Positions 46,272-55,035 of a stretch of 64,000 bases of DNA are shown in pieces. This stretch comes from Microbacterium sp. KUDC0406 (GTDB taxonomy: Bacteria > Actinomycetota > Actinomycetes > Actinomycetales > Microbacteriaceae): contig NZ_CP091138.1 in the NCBI RefSeq assembly GCF_021582875.1, positions 930,001 through 994,000 on the forward strand, in the 5' to 3' direction. The notes under the pieces were generated by a model, which was not told the origin of the DNA, made no database searches, and saw only the letters and a list, made by a program, of their open reading frames with translations. The number at the start of each line of letters is the position of its first letter. The first letter of the stretch is position 1. A program made the translations under genes and the position numbers.

Positions 46272-47898
46272 CTTCGACGAGGACGTCGTCGTCATCGGAT
46301 CGGGTTTCGGCGGATCGGTCGCCGCACTCCGGCTGGCCGAGAAGGGCTACCGCGTACGGGTCTACGAGGCCGGACGTCGTTTCGAGGACGACGACTTCGC
46401 CAAGACGTCCTGGGATGTGCGTCGCTATCTGTGGGCGCCCGCGATCGGATGCCGCGGCGTGCAGCGCATCCACCGGCTGCCTGATGTGATGATCCTGGCC
46501 GGCGCCGGTGTCGGCGGCGGGTCGCTGAACTACGCGAACACGCTGTATCAGCCAGGAGCGCCGTTCTTCACGGACCGGCAGTGGAACGGCATCGCCGACT
46601 GGGCGGCGGAGCTCACCCCGCACTATGCGACGGCCAAGCGGATGCTCGGGGTCGTCGAGCACTACCCGCACACGGGCCCGGTCGAGCGGATCATGGCGGG
46701 AGCCGCAGAGGACCTCGGCGTCTCGGAGACGTTCCGCCGCGCGCCGGTCGGCGTCTTCCTCGGCACGCCGGGCGTGCGCGTGCCCGACCCGTACTTCGGC
46801 GGAGAGGGGCCGGACCGCACCGGATGCACGCTGTGCGGCAACTGCATGGTGGGCTGTCGCGTGGGTGCGAAGAACACCCTGATGAAGAACTACCTCGCCC
46901 TCGCCGAGCGGCGCGGTGTGGCCATCGAGCCGCTCCGCACGGTCACCGAGGTGCGTGCCCTGCGCGGCGGGGGATTCGCCGTCACCACCCAGCGCAGCGG
47001 CGCCTGGCTGCGGCACGAGAGGCGCACGGTCACCGCGAAGCAGGTCGTGCTCGCTGGAGGCACGTGGGGCACGCAGCAGCTGCTGCACCGGATGAAGCAC
47101 TCCGGCGCTCTCCCGCACCTGTCGGATGCACTCGGCCGGCTCACCCGCACGAACTCCGAGGCGCTCGACGGCGCGATCGCCACGCGGGTGCCGGAGTCGC
47201 TCGAGTTCACCCGCGGTGTGGCGATCACCACCTCGTTCCACGTCGACGACCGCACTCACGTGGAGAACGTGAGGTACGGCCCCGGGTCGAACCTCATGGG
47301 CGCCCTGGCGACGGTCCTCGTTCCCGGCGACATGCCGCTGCACCGCCGCCTCGGCCATCTGCTCGGCCGGGCACTGCGGCATCCGGTCAGGCAGCTGCGC
47401 CTGGGGTCTCTGCGCCGCTGGAGCGATCGCGGCATCATCGCGCTGGTCATGCAGACCGCCGACAACTCGCTGACGCTGTCGCTGCGCCGACGGTTCGGAC
47501 GCCTGGTGATGACCAGCGCCCAGGGCCACGGCGAGCCCAACCCGAGTCACCTCCCGCAGGCGCATCGCGCCGCCGAGGCGATCGCCGCACGGATCGAGCG
47601 GGACGGGGGCGTACCGGCCGAAGCGCGCGGCTCCTGGCCGGAGGTCTTCGGCATCCCGCTGACCGCGCACTTCCTGGGCGGAGCCGTCATCTCGAAGGGC
47701 CCCGCGGAGGGCGTCATCGACGCCTACCACCGCGTGTGGGGGCATCCGGACCTGCACGTGGTCGATGGCTCGGCCGTACCGGCGAACCCTGGTGTGAACC
47801 CGTCGCTGACGATCACCGCCCTGGCGGAACGGGCGCTGTCGTACTGGCCGGCGGCCGGGGAAGCGGATACCAGGCCCGCGCAGCGCCCCGGTCGTTGA
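46264..47898 (+). CDS. GMC-type oxidoreductase (cholesterol oxidase ChoD-like)
   Basis: 544 residues. N-terminal VVVIGSGFGGSVAALRLAEKG (FAD), then GVGGGSLNYANT, a Cys cluster Cys188-x2-Cys191-x2-Cys194-x3-Cys198 in GCTLCGNCMVGCRVGAKN, and the C-terminal FLGGAVISKGPAEGVID and HVVDGSAVPANPGVNPSLTITALAER typical of GMC enzymes. Overall like mycobacterial ChoD; whether sterols are the true substrate is doubtful. The operon context suggests a lipid alcohol. The final residues and stop codon (GGT CGT TGA) are the first unit of the downstream tandem repeat. Confidence 0.9.
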   Translation: MADFDEDVVVIGSGFGGSVAALRLAEKGYRVRVYEAGRRFEDDDFAKTSWDVRRYLWAPAIGCRGVQRIHRLPDVMILAGAGVGGGSLNYANTLYQPGAPFFTDRQWNGIADWAAELTPHYATAKRMLGVVEHYPHTGPVERIMAGAAEDLGVSETFRRAPVGVFLGTPGVRVPDPYFGGEGPDRTGCTLCGNCMVGCRVGAKNTLMKNYLALAERRGVAIEPLRTVTEVRALRGGGFAVTTQRSGAWLRHERRTVTAKQVVLAGGTWGTQQLLHRMKHSGALPHLSDALGRLTRTNSEALDGAIATRVPESLEFTRGVAITTSFHVDDRTHVENVRYGPGSNLMGALATVLVPGDMPLHRRLGHLLGRALRHPVRQLRLGSLRRWSDRGIIALVMQTADNSLTLSLRRRFGRLVMTSAQGHGEPNPSHLPQAHRAAEAIAARIERDGGVPAEARGSWPEVFGIPLTAHFLGGAVISKGPAEGVIDAYHRVWGHPDLHVVDGSAVPANPGVNPSLTITALAERALSYWPAAGEADTRPAQRPGR

Positions 47899-48127
47899 GC
47901 GAGGCGGTCGTTGAGCGAGGCGGTCGTTGAGCGAGGCGGTCGTTGAGCGAGGCGGTCGTTGAGCGAGGAGCGCAGCGACGAGACGAAACGCAGCAGCGAC
48001 GAGACGAAACGCAGCAGCGACGAGACGAAACGCAGCAGCGACGAGACGAAACGCAGCAGCGACGAGACGAAACGCCCCCAGGATCGACCTGAGGGCGTTT
48101 CGTCTCGCTAGCGCTCGCTCAACGACC
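47890..48127. repeat. Tandem repeat array and hairpin between convergent genes
   Basis: Five copies of GGTCGTTGAGCGAGGC (16 bp, 47890-47968, last partial), then five of a 21-bp unit CAGCGACGAGACGAAACGCAG (47973-48075, last partial), then an inverted repeat CGAGACGAAACGCCC ... GGGCGTTTCGTCTCG (about 48063-48107) and a final reverse GCTCGCTCAACGACC. The first GGTCGTTGA ends the GMC gene and the last (minus strand) ends the fadB-like gene. A relative lies at 8722-8820. Confidence 0.92.
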
Positions 48128-50269
48128 AGCGGTGTCGATGCCGCGGATCACCGGGGTGTGGAACGTGCCGCCGAAGACGCGCTCCGAAGCTCCCTCACGG
48201 TCCAGGTACGGCGACGCGCCACCGTCGATGAACGGCCAGCCGGCACCGAGGATCAGGCACAGGTCGATGTCCTCGACCTCGGGCACGACGCCCTCGTCCA
48301 GCATGAGACGGATCTCCTGTGCGAGACCGTCCTGCACTCGGCGCAGGATCTCGTCGGCGGACGTCGGCGCGCTGCCAGCGGCCTGCTTGACGAGTTTGTC
48401 CGCAGCCTTTGTGAATCCGGTCACGCGGCCGCCCTTGTCCTTCTCGACCACCTGGTCGAGATCGGCCAGAGCGTGGAAGTTCTCGTTCGCGTAGAACCGC
48501 TCGGGGAAGTGCGCCACCATGGTGTCCTGCACGTGCGCGGCGACCTTCCAGCCGACCAGGTCGATCAGCTGGAACGGGCCCATCGGCAGGCCGAGCGGAC
48601 CGAACGCCTTCTCCACGTCGGCCACCGGAGTGCCCTCGTAGACGGCACGCGCGGCCTCGCCCATGACCTTGGCCAGCAGGCGGTTCACGACGAAGCCGGG
48701 GGCGTCCGCGGTGAGCACGGCGTTCTTGCCGAGGCCCTTGGCCACGACGAAGGCGGTCGACAGCGCGGCCTCGGTGGTGGCCGAGGTCTTCACGATCTCG
48801 ATCAGCGGCATGACCGCGACGGGGTTGAAGAAGTGGAAGCCGACCAGGCGCTCGGGATGGGCGAGCTTCGAGCCGATCTCCTCGACCGACAGCGAGGAGG
48901 TGTTCGTCGCGAGGATCGCGTCCTCGGCGATGATCTTCTCGATCTCGCCGAACACCTGCTGCTTGACCCCGACCTCTTCGAACACGGCCTCGATCACGAA
49001 GTCGCAGTCGGCGTACAGGCTCTTGTCGGTCGTGCCGGTGACGAGAGAGCGGAGCTTGTTGGCGGTGTCGCCGTCCAGACGGCCCTTCGCCTCGAGCTTG
49101 CCGATCTCCTCGTGGATGTAGGCCACGCCCTTGTCGACGCGTGCCTGGTCGAGGTCGGTGACCAGCACGGGCACCTGCAGCCTGCGCACGAACAGCAGCG
49201 CGAACTGGCTCGCCATCAGACCCGCACCGATGATGCCGACCTTCGTGACCTTCTTCGCCAGCGCCTTGTCGGGGGCGCCGACCGGGCGCTTGGCCCGCTT
49301 CTGCACCAGGTCGAAGGCGTACATCGACGCGGCGAACTGGTCGCCGGTGACGAGCTCGGCGAGCGCCTCGTCCTCACGGGCGAAGCCCTCGGCCCTGGTG
49401 CCGCTGCGCGCCTTGTCGAGCAGCTCGAGCGCGGCGTACGGTGACTTCGGCATCGTGCCGATCTTCGACTCGAGCATTCCGCGCGCCATCTTGATGGCGA
49501 TCGGCCATTTGACCGTGCGCTCGATCTTGCCCGGCTCGTTCTTGCGCTCGACCTTCTGGCCGCCGAGGACCTTGTCGGCCCACGCGAGCGAGTTCTCGAG
49601 GAAGTTCGAGGCGGGGTAGATCGCGTCGAAGATCCCGAGCTCGAAGGCCTGCTGCGGCTTGAGCATGCGGTTCTGCTTCAGCGGGTTCGAGATCACCACC
49701 TCGAGGGCGTTCTCGATGCCGATCAGATTCGGCAGCAGGTAGGCGCCGCCCCAGCCGGGGATGATGCCCAGGAAGACCTCGGGCAGCGCGAGCGCGGCCG
49801 CCGAGGCGTCCACCGTACGGTACGTGGAGTTCAGTGCGATCTCCATGCCGCCGCCCAGCGCGAGACCGTTCACGAATGCGAAGCTGGGCACGCCCAGCTC
49901 GCTCAACGAACCGAGCACCTTGTGGCCCAGCTGTGCGATGAGGCGCGCGTTGTCCTTCGAACCCACCTTGCTGATGTCCGACAGATCGGCGCCGGCCGCC
50001 AGGATGTACTGCTTGCCGGTGATGCCGACAGCCTGGATCTCGCCCGCAGCGGCGCGTGCCCTGAGCCCGGCGAGCGTCTCACCGAGCTCGGTCAGGGTCG
50101 CGGGACCGAGAGTGTTCGGGCGGGTGTGGTCACGGCCGTTGTCGAGTGTGATCAGCGCGAGGACCCTGCCGGAGGCGAGGCGCACGTCGCGCACGGGGGA
50201 GTGCGTGATGACCTCGCCCTCGGTGAGGGCCGTGATCGGCGAGAAGTCGATGTCGTCGTAGTTCGTCAT
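48119..50269 (-). CDS. fadB: Multifunctional fatty acid oxidation protein (enoyl-CoA hydratase / 3-hydroxyacyl-CoA dehydrogenase)
   Basis: 716 residues. N-terminal crotonase domain (AAGADLSDIS, GGGMEIALNS, PEVFLGIIPGWGG with both catalytic Glu positions), then 3-hydroxyacyl-CoA dehydrogenase: KVGIIGAGLMASQFALLF (NAD site, about 342), FHFFNPVAVMPLIEIV with the catalytic His, and the C-terminal helical domain. Together with fadA it completes the hydratase, dehydrogenase and thiolase steps of beta-oxidation. ATG 50269, 12 bp after fadA. The stop codon lies in the repeat array. Confidence 0.95.
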   Translation of the reverse strand: MTNYDDIDFSPITALTEGEVITHSPVRDVRLASGRVLALITLDNGRDHTRPNTLGPATLTELGETLAGLRARAAAGEIQAVGITGKQYILAAGADLSDISKVGSKDNARLIAQLGHKVLGSLSELGVPSFAFVNGLALGGGMEIALNSTYRTVDASAAALALPEVFLGIIPGWGGAYLLPNLIGIENALEVVISNPLKQNRMLKPQQAFELGIFDAIYPASNFLENSLAWADKVLGGQKVERKNEPGKIERTVKWPIAIKMARGMLESKIGTMPKSPYAALELLDKARSGTRAEGFAREDEALAELVTGDQFAASMYAFDLVQKRAKRPVGAPDKALAKKVTKVGIIGAGLMASQFALLFVRRLQVPVLVTDLDQARVDKGVAYIHEEIGKLEAKGRLDGDTANKLRSLVTGTTDKSLYADCDFVIEAVFEEVGVKQQVFGEIEKIIAEDAILATNTSSLSVEEIGSKLAHPERLVGFHFFNPVAVMPLIEIVKTSATTEAALSTAFVVAKGLGKNAVLTADAPGFVVNRLLAKVMGEAARAVYEGTPVADVEKAFGPLGLPMGPFQLIDLVGWKVAAHVQDTMVAHFPERFYANENFHALADLDQVVEKDKGGRVTGFTKAADKLVKQAAGSAPTSADEILRRVQDGLAQEIRLMLDEGVVPEVEDIDLCLILGAGWPFIDGGASPYLDREGASERVFGGTFHTPVIRGIDTAGR

Positions 50270-50281
50270 GCGTGCGTGCCC

Positions 50282-51490
50282 TTACTTGCGCTTCTTCTTG
50301 CCGTCGAAGAACGGGTTCTCCCAGATGACCGAGCCGCCCTGACCGAGACCGACGCACATGGCCGTGAGGCCGTACTGCACGTCGGGACGCTCAGCGAACT
50401 GGGCCGCGAGCTGGATCATCAGGCGCACACCGGATGCCGCGAGCGGGTGACCGACTGCAATGGCGCCGCCCCACTGGTTGACACGCGGGTCGTCGTCGGC
50501 GATGCCGAAGTGGTCGAGCAGCGAGATCACCTGAATGGCGAAGGCCTCGTTCAGTTCGAACAGGCCGATGTCGGAGATGTCGAGACCGGCCTTCTTCAGC
50601 GCCTTCTCCGTCGAGGGGATCGGACCGATGCCCATGATCTCCGGCTGCACGCCGGCGAACGCGAACGAGACCATCCGCATCTTCGGGGTGAGGCCGAACT
50701 CCTTGACCGCGCCGCCGCCGGCGAGCAGCGACATCGTGGCGCCGTCGGTGAGCGGTGAGGAGGTCCCCGCCGTCACGCGCCCGTGCGGACGGAACGGGGT
50801 CTTCAGCGCCGCGAGGTCCTCCATCGTGGTCTGCGGACGGCGTCCCTCGTCCTCGGTGGCCAGACCCCAGGCGCCGTCGGCGCCCTTGATGGCCACCGAC
50901 ACGAGGTCGGGCTGGATCTTGCCGGCGTCGTACGCAGCCTGCACCTTGTGCTGGCTGAGCATGCCGAACCGGTCCGAGCGCTCCTTGGTCAGATGCGGGA
51001 AGCGGTCGAAGATGCGCTCAGCCGTGACGCCCATGTTGAGGGCGCCGGGGTCGACCATCTTCTCCGCGACGAAACGCGGGTTCGGGTCGGCGTTGCCGCC
51101 GATCGGGTGATGGCCCATGTGCTCGACACCGCCTGCGAGGGCGAAGTCGTACATGCCGACACCGATCGACGCGGCCATCGTCGTCACGCTGGTCATCGCG
51201 CCGGCGCACATGCGCTCGACCGCGAGACCGGGGACGGTCTGGGGGAGGCCCGCGAGGATCGCGACCGAACGACCGAGCGTGAGGCCCTGATCTCCGGTCT
51301 GACTCGTCGCGGCGATGGCGACGTCGTCGATCCGGTCGGCCGGGACGGCCGCATTGCGCTCCATCAGGCCGATGGTCGCCTTCACGGCGAGGTCATCAGC
51401 GCGGGTGTTCCAGTACATGCCCTTTTCGCCGGCGCGCCCGAAGGGGGTGCGCACTCCGTCGACGAAGAAGACGTCCGAGATCTCGGCCAC
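50282..51490 (-). CDS. fadA: Acetyl-CoA acyltransferase (thiolase)
   Basis: 402 residues. Nucleophile Cys95 in VERMCAGAMTS, NEAFA, GHPLAASG with the catalytic His, and the second Cys in TAMCVGLGQGGSVI. All thiolase active residues are present. GTG start. First gene of the fadA-fadB operon; the order (thiolase first) and the fusion of hydratase and dehydrogenase in the second gene fit the actinobacterial FadA-FadB trifunctional pair. C-terminal Lys-rich GKKKRK tail. Confidence 0.95.
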   Translation of the reverse strand: MAEISDVFFVDGVRTPFGRAGEKGMYWNTRADDLAVKATIGLMERNAAVPADRIDDVAIAATSQTGDQGLTLGRSVAILAGLPQTVPGLAVERMCAGAMTSVTTMAASIGVGMYDFALAGGVEHMGHHPIGGNADPNPRFVAEKMVDPGALNMGVTAERIFDRFPHLTKERSDRFGMLSQHKVQAAYDAGKIQPDLVSVAIKGADGAWGLATEDEGRRPQTTMEDLAALKTPFRPHGRVTAGTSSPLTDGATMSLLAGGGAVKEFGLTPKMRMVSFAFAGVQPEIMGIGPIPSTEKALKKAGLDISDIGLFELNEAFAIQVISLLDHFGIADDDPRVNQWGGAIAVGHPLAASGVRLMIQLAAQFAERPDVQYGLTAMCVGLGQGGSVIWENPFFDGKKKRK

Positions 51491-51563
51491 TCTGCCTCCA
51501 TTGTTGTGGGATGGTTCCAGCCTAGGAAGGCGAGGCGGGTGCCGGGAATCGGTTGGTTCGAAC

Positions 51564-52756
51564 CTACGATTCCGCGCCCGAGGGCTCTGGAGGCGATTGC
51601 TCGGCTTCTACAAAGGCATCGGCGATCTTCTGTGCGGTCTGCTCAATCTGCCAGTGTCGGGCACCGAGGGCGCCCAGGGCATCGCCGACGGCTTCCGCCG
51701 TCAGTGCGGGAGGATTCCACGCGACGCGGCGCAGGTAGTCCGGCGTGAGCAGATTCTCGGTGGGCATGTGCAGCTCCTCGGCGGTGGCCTCCACCACCGG
51801 GCGCGCGGCCTTGAGCCGGGCATCCGCCTCGGGGTTGCGATCCGCCCACGCCCGCGGCGGGGGCAGGGCGTCACCGGGCACGCGCTCGCGGGGCAGGTCG
51901 GTCGTCGTGCGACCACGCTCGATCGCGTTCCACCAGCGGTCCAGCTGCGTCCTGCTGGCGCGGCCGTTGAACTCCTTGATTCCGGCCAGGGCCTGCTTGC
52001 TGGACGGGCCGCCGAGGATCGCGGCGAGCAGCGCGCGATCCGGGACGAGTCGCCCGGGGAGACGTCCATCTCCTTCGCGTAGTCCTCGCGTGCGGTCCAC
52101 AGCTCGCGGGCGATCGCGAGATTGCGGGCGCCGCGCACCTTGTGCAGGCCGCTGAGCCGGCGCCACGGGTCCTCGCGGGGCGGCTTCGGCGCACGGCTGA
52201 GGGTCGCGGCGAACTCCTCAACGGCGATCTCCGTCTTGCCTGTCTCGGCGAGTTCGGCCGCGAGCGCATCCTCGACGTCGATCAGGTGCAGCACGTCGAG
52301 GGCGGCGTACTCCAGCCAGGACTCGGGCAGCGGCCGCGTGGACCAGTCGGCCGCCGAGTGCTCCTTCTTCAACGTGATGCCCAGCGTCTCCTCGACCACG
52401 GCGGCGAGGCCGACCCGCTCGTGGCCCAGCAGCCGCGAGGCCAGCTCGGTGTCGAAGACGGAGGCCGGCTCGAGACGCAGCTCGCGCAGGGACGGCAGAT
52501 CCTGGCTCGCCGCGTGGAACACCCACTCGACGTCGCCGATCGCCTCCTGCAGCGGCGTGAAGTCGCCGATGGCGGGTGGGTCGAAGAGGAACACGCCCGC
52601 TTCCCTGCGGAAGACCTGCACCAGGTACGCGCGCTGGGAGTAGCGGAATCCGGATGCCCGTTCGACATCGACGGCCACCGGGCCGTCGGCCGCGGCGAGC
52701 CGCTCCGTCGCCCGTTCGAAGGACTTGCGGTCGGCGATCACCTCGTAGTCAGCCAC
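51564..52756 (-). CDS. rnd: Ribonuclease D family protein, frameshifted
   Basis: DEDDy 3'-5' exoribonuclease with HRDC domain, about 397 residues. Exonuclease part: VAVDVERASGFRYSQRAYLVQ (Exo I; here DVE where D-x-E is expected), WVFHAASQDLPSLREL (Exo II Asp), LEYAALDVLHLIDV (Exo III Tyr and Asp). HRDC begins at LSGLHKVRGARNLAIARELW. One base is missing at 52053-52059 (CCCGGGG); repaired, it continues VSPGRLVPDRALLAAILGG. GTG start; overlaps the DUF3000 gene, its usual actinobacterial partner. Confidence 0.92.
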
Positions 52757-53330
52757 GGCCGTCCTTTCTCGCGCCGAACACGGCGACGTTCTCGGAGCCG
52801 GGCGGCAGACCGGCGAGCATCCCGACGAGCTCGGCCCACGCCTCGGCGTGGGGGCGGATCGGGCCCTCGGGCGTCCAGGACGCGCGCAGCTCGATCTGCG
52901 CGCCGTCGCCTTGTCCTGCGAGGCCGCCGAACCCCTTCGAGAGCGTCTTCGTGGACGTGCCCGAGGCGGAGTGATAGACGGCGTCGCGCGACTCCAGCGC
53001 GTCGACCAGCCATGACCAGGTGACGTCCGCGAGCAGCGGGTCGGTGCCGATCTCCGGTTCGAGCGGCGCCTGTGCGAAGGCGACGATGCGCCACGGCCCG
53101 TTCCAGGCCGACGGCTCCTCCGGGTCGTGCAGCAGGACCAGTCGTCCGGTGCCGTAGATCGAGTCACCGTGGTCGTCGGGCCGGACATCGGCGGCGAGGG
53201 CCAGCGAGAACGGGGCGAGGCCGGCCGGGGAGGGGATCTCCCGGACGACGATGTCCGAGCGGAACGCGATCTCGCGCAGCTGCGTCGCTGCGGCGTCGAA
53301 CAGCGCAGCGGAATCCGGGTGGGCGGTCAC
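52749..53330 (-). CDS. DUF3000 family protein
   Basis: 193 residues. Family features include IREIPSPAGLAPFSLALAADV (roughly 31-51), GRLVLLHDPEEPSAWNGPWRIVAFAQAPLE and TWSWLVDALESR. Function unknown; in actinobacteria it is regularly next to the RNase D gene, with which it overlaps here by 8 bp, implying coupled translation and possibly a shared RNA-related task (inference). GTG start. Confidence 0.92.
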   Translation of the reverse strand: MTAHPDSAALFDAAATQLREIAFRSDIVVREIPSPAGLAPFSLALAADVRPDDHGDSIYGTGRLVLLHDPEEPSAWNGPWRIVAFAQAPLEPEIGTDPLLADVTWSWLVDALESRDAVYHSASGTSTKTLSKGFGGLAGQGDGAQIELRASWTPEGPIRPHAEAWAELVGMLAGLPPGSENVAVFGARKDGRG

Positions 53331-53355
53331 GGCAACAGGCTAGAGTCAGGAGGCG

Positions 53356-54546
53356 ATGAAGAGTCTCAGGCACGCCGTAGCGGTGGTCGTACCCGCACTG
53401 CTCGCCCTGGCGGCAGGCGCCGCCGTCGCCGTGTTCGCCACGGCGCGCCGCGTGGTCACGCCGGCGGTCCGCAGCAACGACACCGAGATCCTCGCGGTGG
53501 ACACGGGCGCCCAGACGATCGAGCTGACCCGCACTCCCGACACCGAACTGCCCGGACGCTACGGCCTGTTCACGACGGGAACCTACGGGTATGTGAAGCT
53601 CGGCGCCGTGCTCAGCGCCGACAAGCGCAAGGTGCGCCGCAAGCTGCTCACGCAGATCGACGTCGGCGCCGAGGTCGATCGCGCTGCAGCATTCAGCGGC
53701 TGGTACTACGCGTCGCCCTCCGAACTGCACCTGCCCTACGAGACCGTGCTCATCGGCTCTCCGGCAGGCCCCTGCCCGGCGTGGCTGTTCCCCGCGCCTC
53801 CGGACGCCGGGGCATCCGGCACAGCGGCATCCGGAACCCCCGCGTCGAGAACGTGGGTCATCCAGGTGCACGGCCGCGGCACGACGCGCGCCGAGTGCCT
53901 GCGGGGCGTCCCGGTGTTCCACTCGCTCGGCATGCCGACGCTCGTCGTGTCGTACCGCAACGACGGTGAGGCGCCGCGCAGCAGGGGCGGGTCGTACGCG
54001 CTCGGCGCGTCGGAATGGCGCGACCTCGATGCCGCGATCGGGCACGCACTCCGCCACGGTGCCGAGCGCGTCGTGCTGATGGGATGGTCCATGGGAGGAG
54101 CGATCGCGCTGCAGGCATCGGTCAACTCCGAGCACCGCGAGTCCATCGCGGGTCTCGTGCTCGATTCGCCGGTGGTCGACTGGCGCACCGTGCTGCGGTT
54201 CCAGGCCCGTGAGGCCGGACTCCGCGAGCCGCTCCCCGCGCTCGCGATGGAGGCGCTGTCGGCTCCGTGGTCCGCACGCCTCGGTGGCGCGGAGCAGGCG
54301 ATCTCCTTCGACAGCCTGGACATGGTCGCGCGCGCCTCCGAGCTTTCAGTGCCGATCCTCATCCTGCACAGCGACGACGACGGCTTCGTGCCCTCGGATG
54401 CCTCGCATGCCCTCGCCGCGGCACGACCCGATCTCGTGACCATGCCGGAGTTCAGCGTCGCGCGACACACCAAGCTGTGGAACTACGACCAGATCTCCTG
54501 GACGAGAGCGATCACCGACTGGACCTCGACCCTGATCGGTCCCTGA
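53356..54546 (+). CDS. Membrane-anchored alpha/beta hydrolase
   Basis: 396 residues. An N-terminal signal-anchor (HAVAVVVPALLALAAGAAVAVFATARR) precedes a region of about 120 residues with no known domain, then the hydrolase fold: VIQVHGRGTTRAECLRG, nucleophile Ser in LMGWSMGGAIALQ, acid ILHSDDDGFVPSD and a late His in VARHTKLWN. Extracellular or periplasmic-face location is inferred from the anchor. The last residues and stop (GGT CCC TGA) are provided by a dispersed repeat. Confidence 0.88.
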   Translation: MKSLRHAVAVVVPALLALAAGAAVAVFATARRVVTPAVRSNDTEILAVDTGAQTIELTRTPDTELPGRYGLFTTGTYGYVKLGAVLSADKRKVRRKLLTQIDVGAEVDRAAAFSGWYYASPSELHLPYETVLIGSPAGPCPAWLFPAPPDAGASGTAASGTPASRTWVIQVHGRGTTRAECLRGVPVFHSLGMPTLVVSYRNDGEAPRSRGGSYALGASEWRDLDAAIGHALRHGAERVVLMGWSMGGAIALQASVNSEHRESIAGLVLDSPVVDWRTVLRFQAREAGLREPLPALAMEALSAPWSARLGGAEQAISFDSLDMVARASELSVPILILHSDDDGFVPSDASHALAAARPDLVTMPEFSVARHTKLWNYDQISWTRAITDWTSTLIGP

Positions 54547-54588
54547 GCCCGTCGCCCGATCGGTCCCTGAGCCCGTCGAAGGGCTCAG
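54532..54588. repeat. Two copies of GGTCCCTGAGCCCGTCG with hairpin
   Basis: TGATCGGTCCCTGAGCCCGTCG at 54532 and GATCGGTCCCTGAGCCCGTCG again at 54558, the second followed by AAGGGCTCAG. CTGAGCCC-GTCGAA-GGGCTCAG (54567-54588) is a perfect 8-bp stem. The first copy provides the stop of the hydrolase gene and the hairpin's other arm the stop of sufE. Confidence 0.88.
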
Positions 54589-55016
54589 CGCTTCTGCGCG
54601 ACCTGGTTCTTGGCGCGCATCAGCATGCCCGTCATTCCGCCGATCCGCAGCGGCGAGACCAGCTTGGTCAGCCCGAGGCTCTGCGGGTAGTCGTTCGGGA
54701 TCGCCAGGACCTCATCGGCGGTGAGGCCGTCGATGCCCTGCACCAGGATGCTCGCGAACCCACGGGTGGTCGGGGCCTCGGGCGGTGCGGTGGCGTGCAT
54801 CCGCACGACGTCGTCCTGCACCTCGAGATGGATGAAGACAGGGGACTGGCACTCCGCGACGCGCTCGTACATCTCGGGGTGGTCGGCCAGTTCGGCGGGC
54901 ACCGCCGGCAGTTCGTTCGCGAACTCCAGCAGCAGCGAGAGCCGGTCGCTCTCGGGAAGCTCGAGGAAGTCGTCGCGGAACTCGGCGAGGGTGTCGGGGA
55001 CGTGCTCGGTGCTCAT
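54585..55016 (-). CDS. sufE: SufE-family sulfur acceptor
   Basis: 143 residues. Catalytic Cys56 in RVAECQSPVFIH, preceded by LLLEFANELPAVP, and followed by the family block TRGFASILVQGIDGLTADEVLAIPND. SufE accepts persulfide sulfur from the cysteine desulfurase and passes it to SufB. It is far from the suf operon (54.6 vs 4.7-8.7 kb) and next to a rhodanese. ATG 55016 (another 9 bp upstream is possible). The stop TGA is within a dispersed hairpin repeat. Confidence 0.92.
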   Translation of the reverse strand: MSTEHVPDTLAEFRDDFLELPESDRLSLLLEFANELPAVPAELADHPEMYERVAECQSPVFIHLEVQDDVVRMHATAPPEAPTTRGFASILVQGIDGLTADEVLAIPNDYPQSLGLTKLVSPLRIGGMTGMLMRAKNQVAQKR

Positions 55017-55035
55017 CCCTGACATCCTCGCACGC

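Noticed and set aside
47890..48075. CRISPR array
   Set aside because: The repeats are head-to-tail with no unique spacers, and there are no cas genes.
53356..54546. Secreted lipase as specific call for the hydrolase
   Set aside because: Only a signal-anchor and a general hydrolase fold can be seen; no lipase-specific motif.
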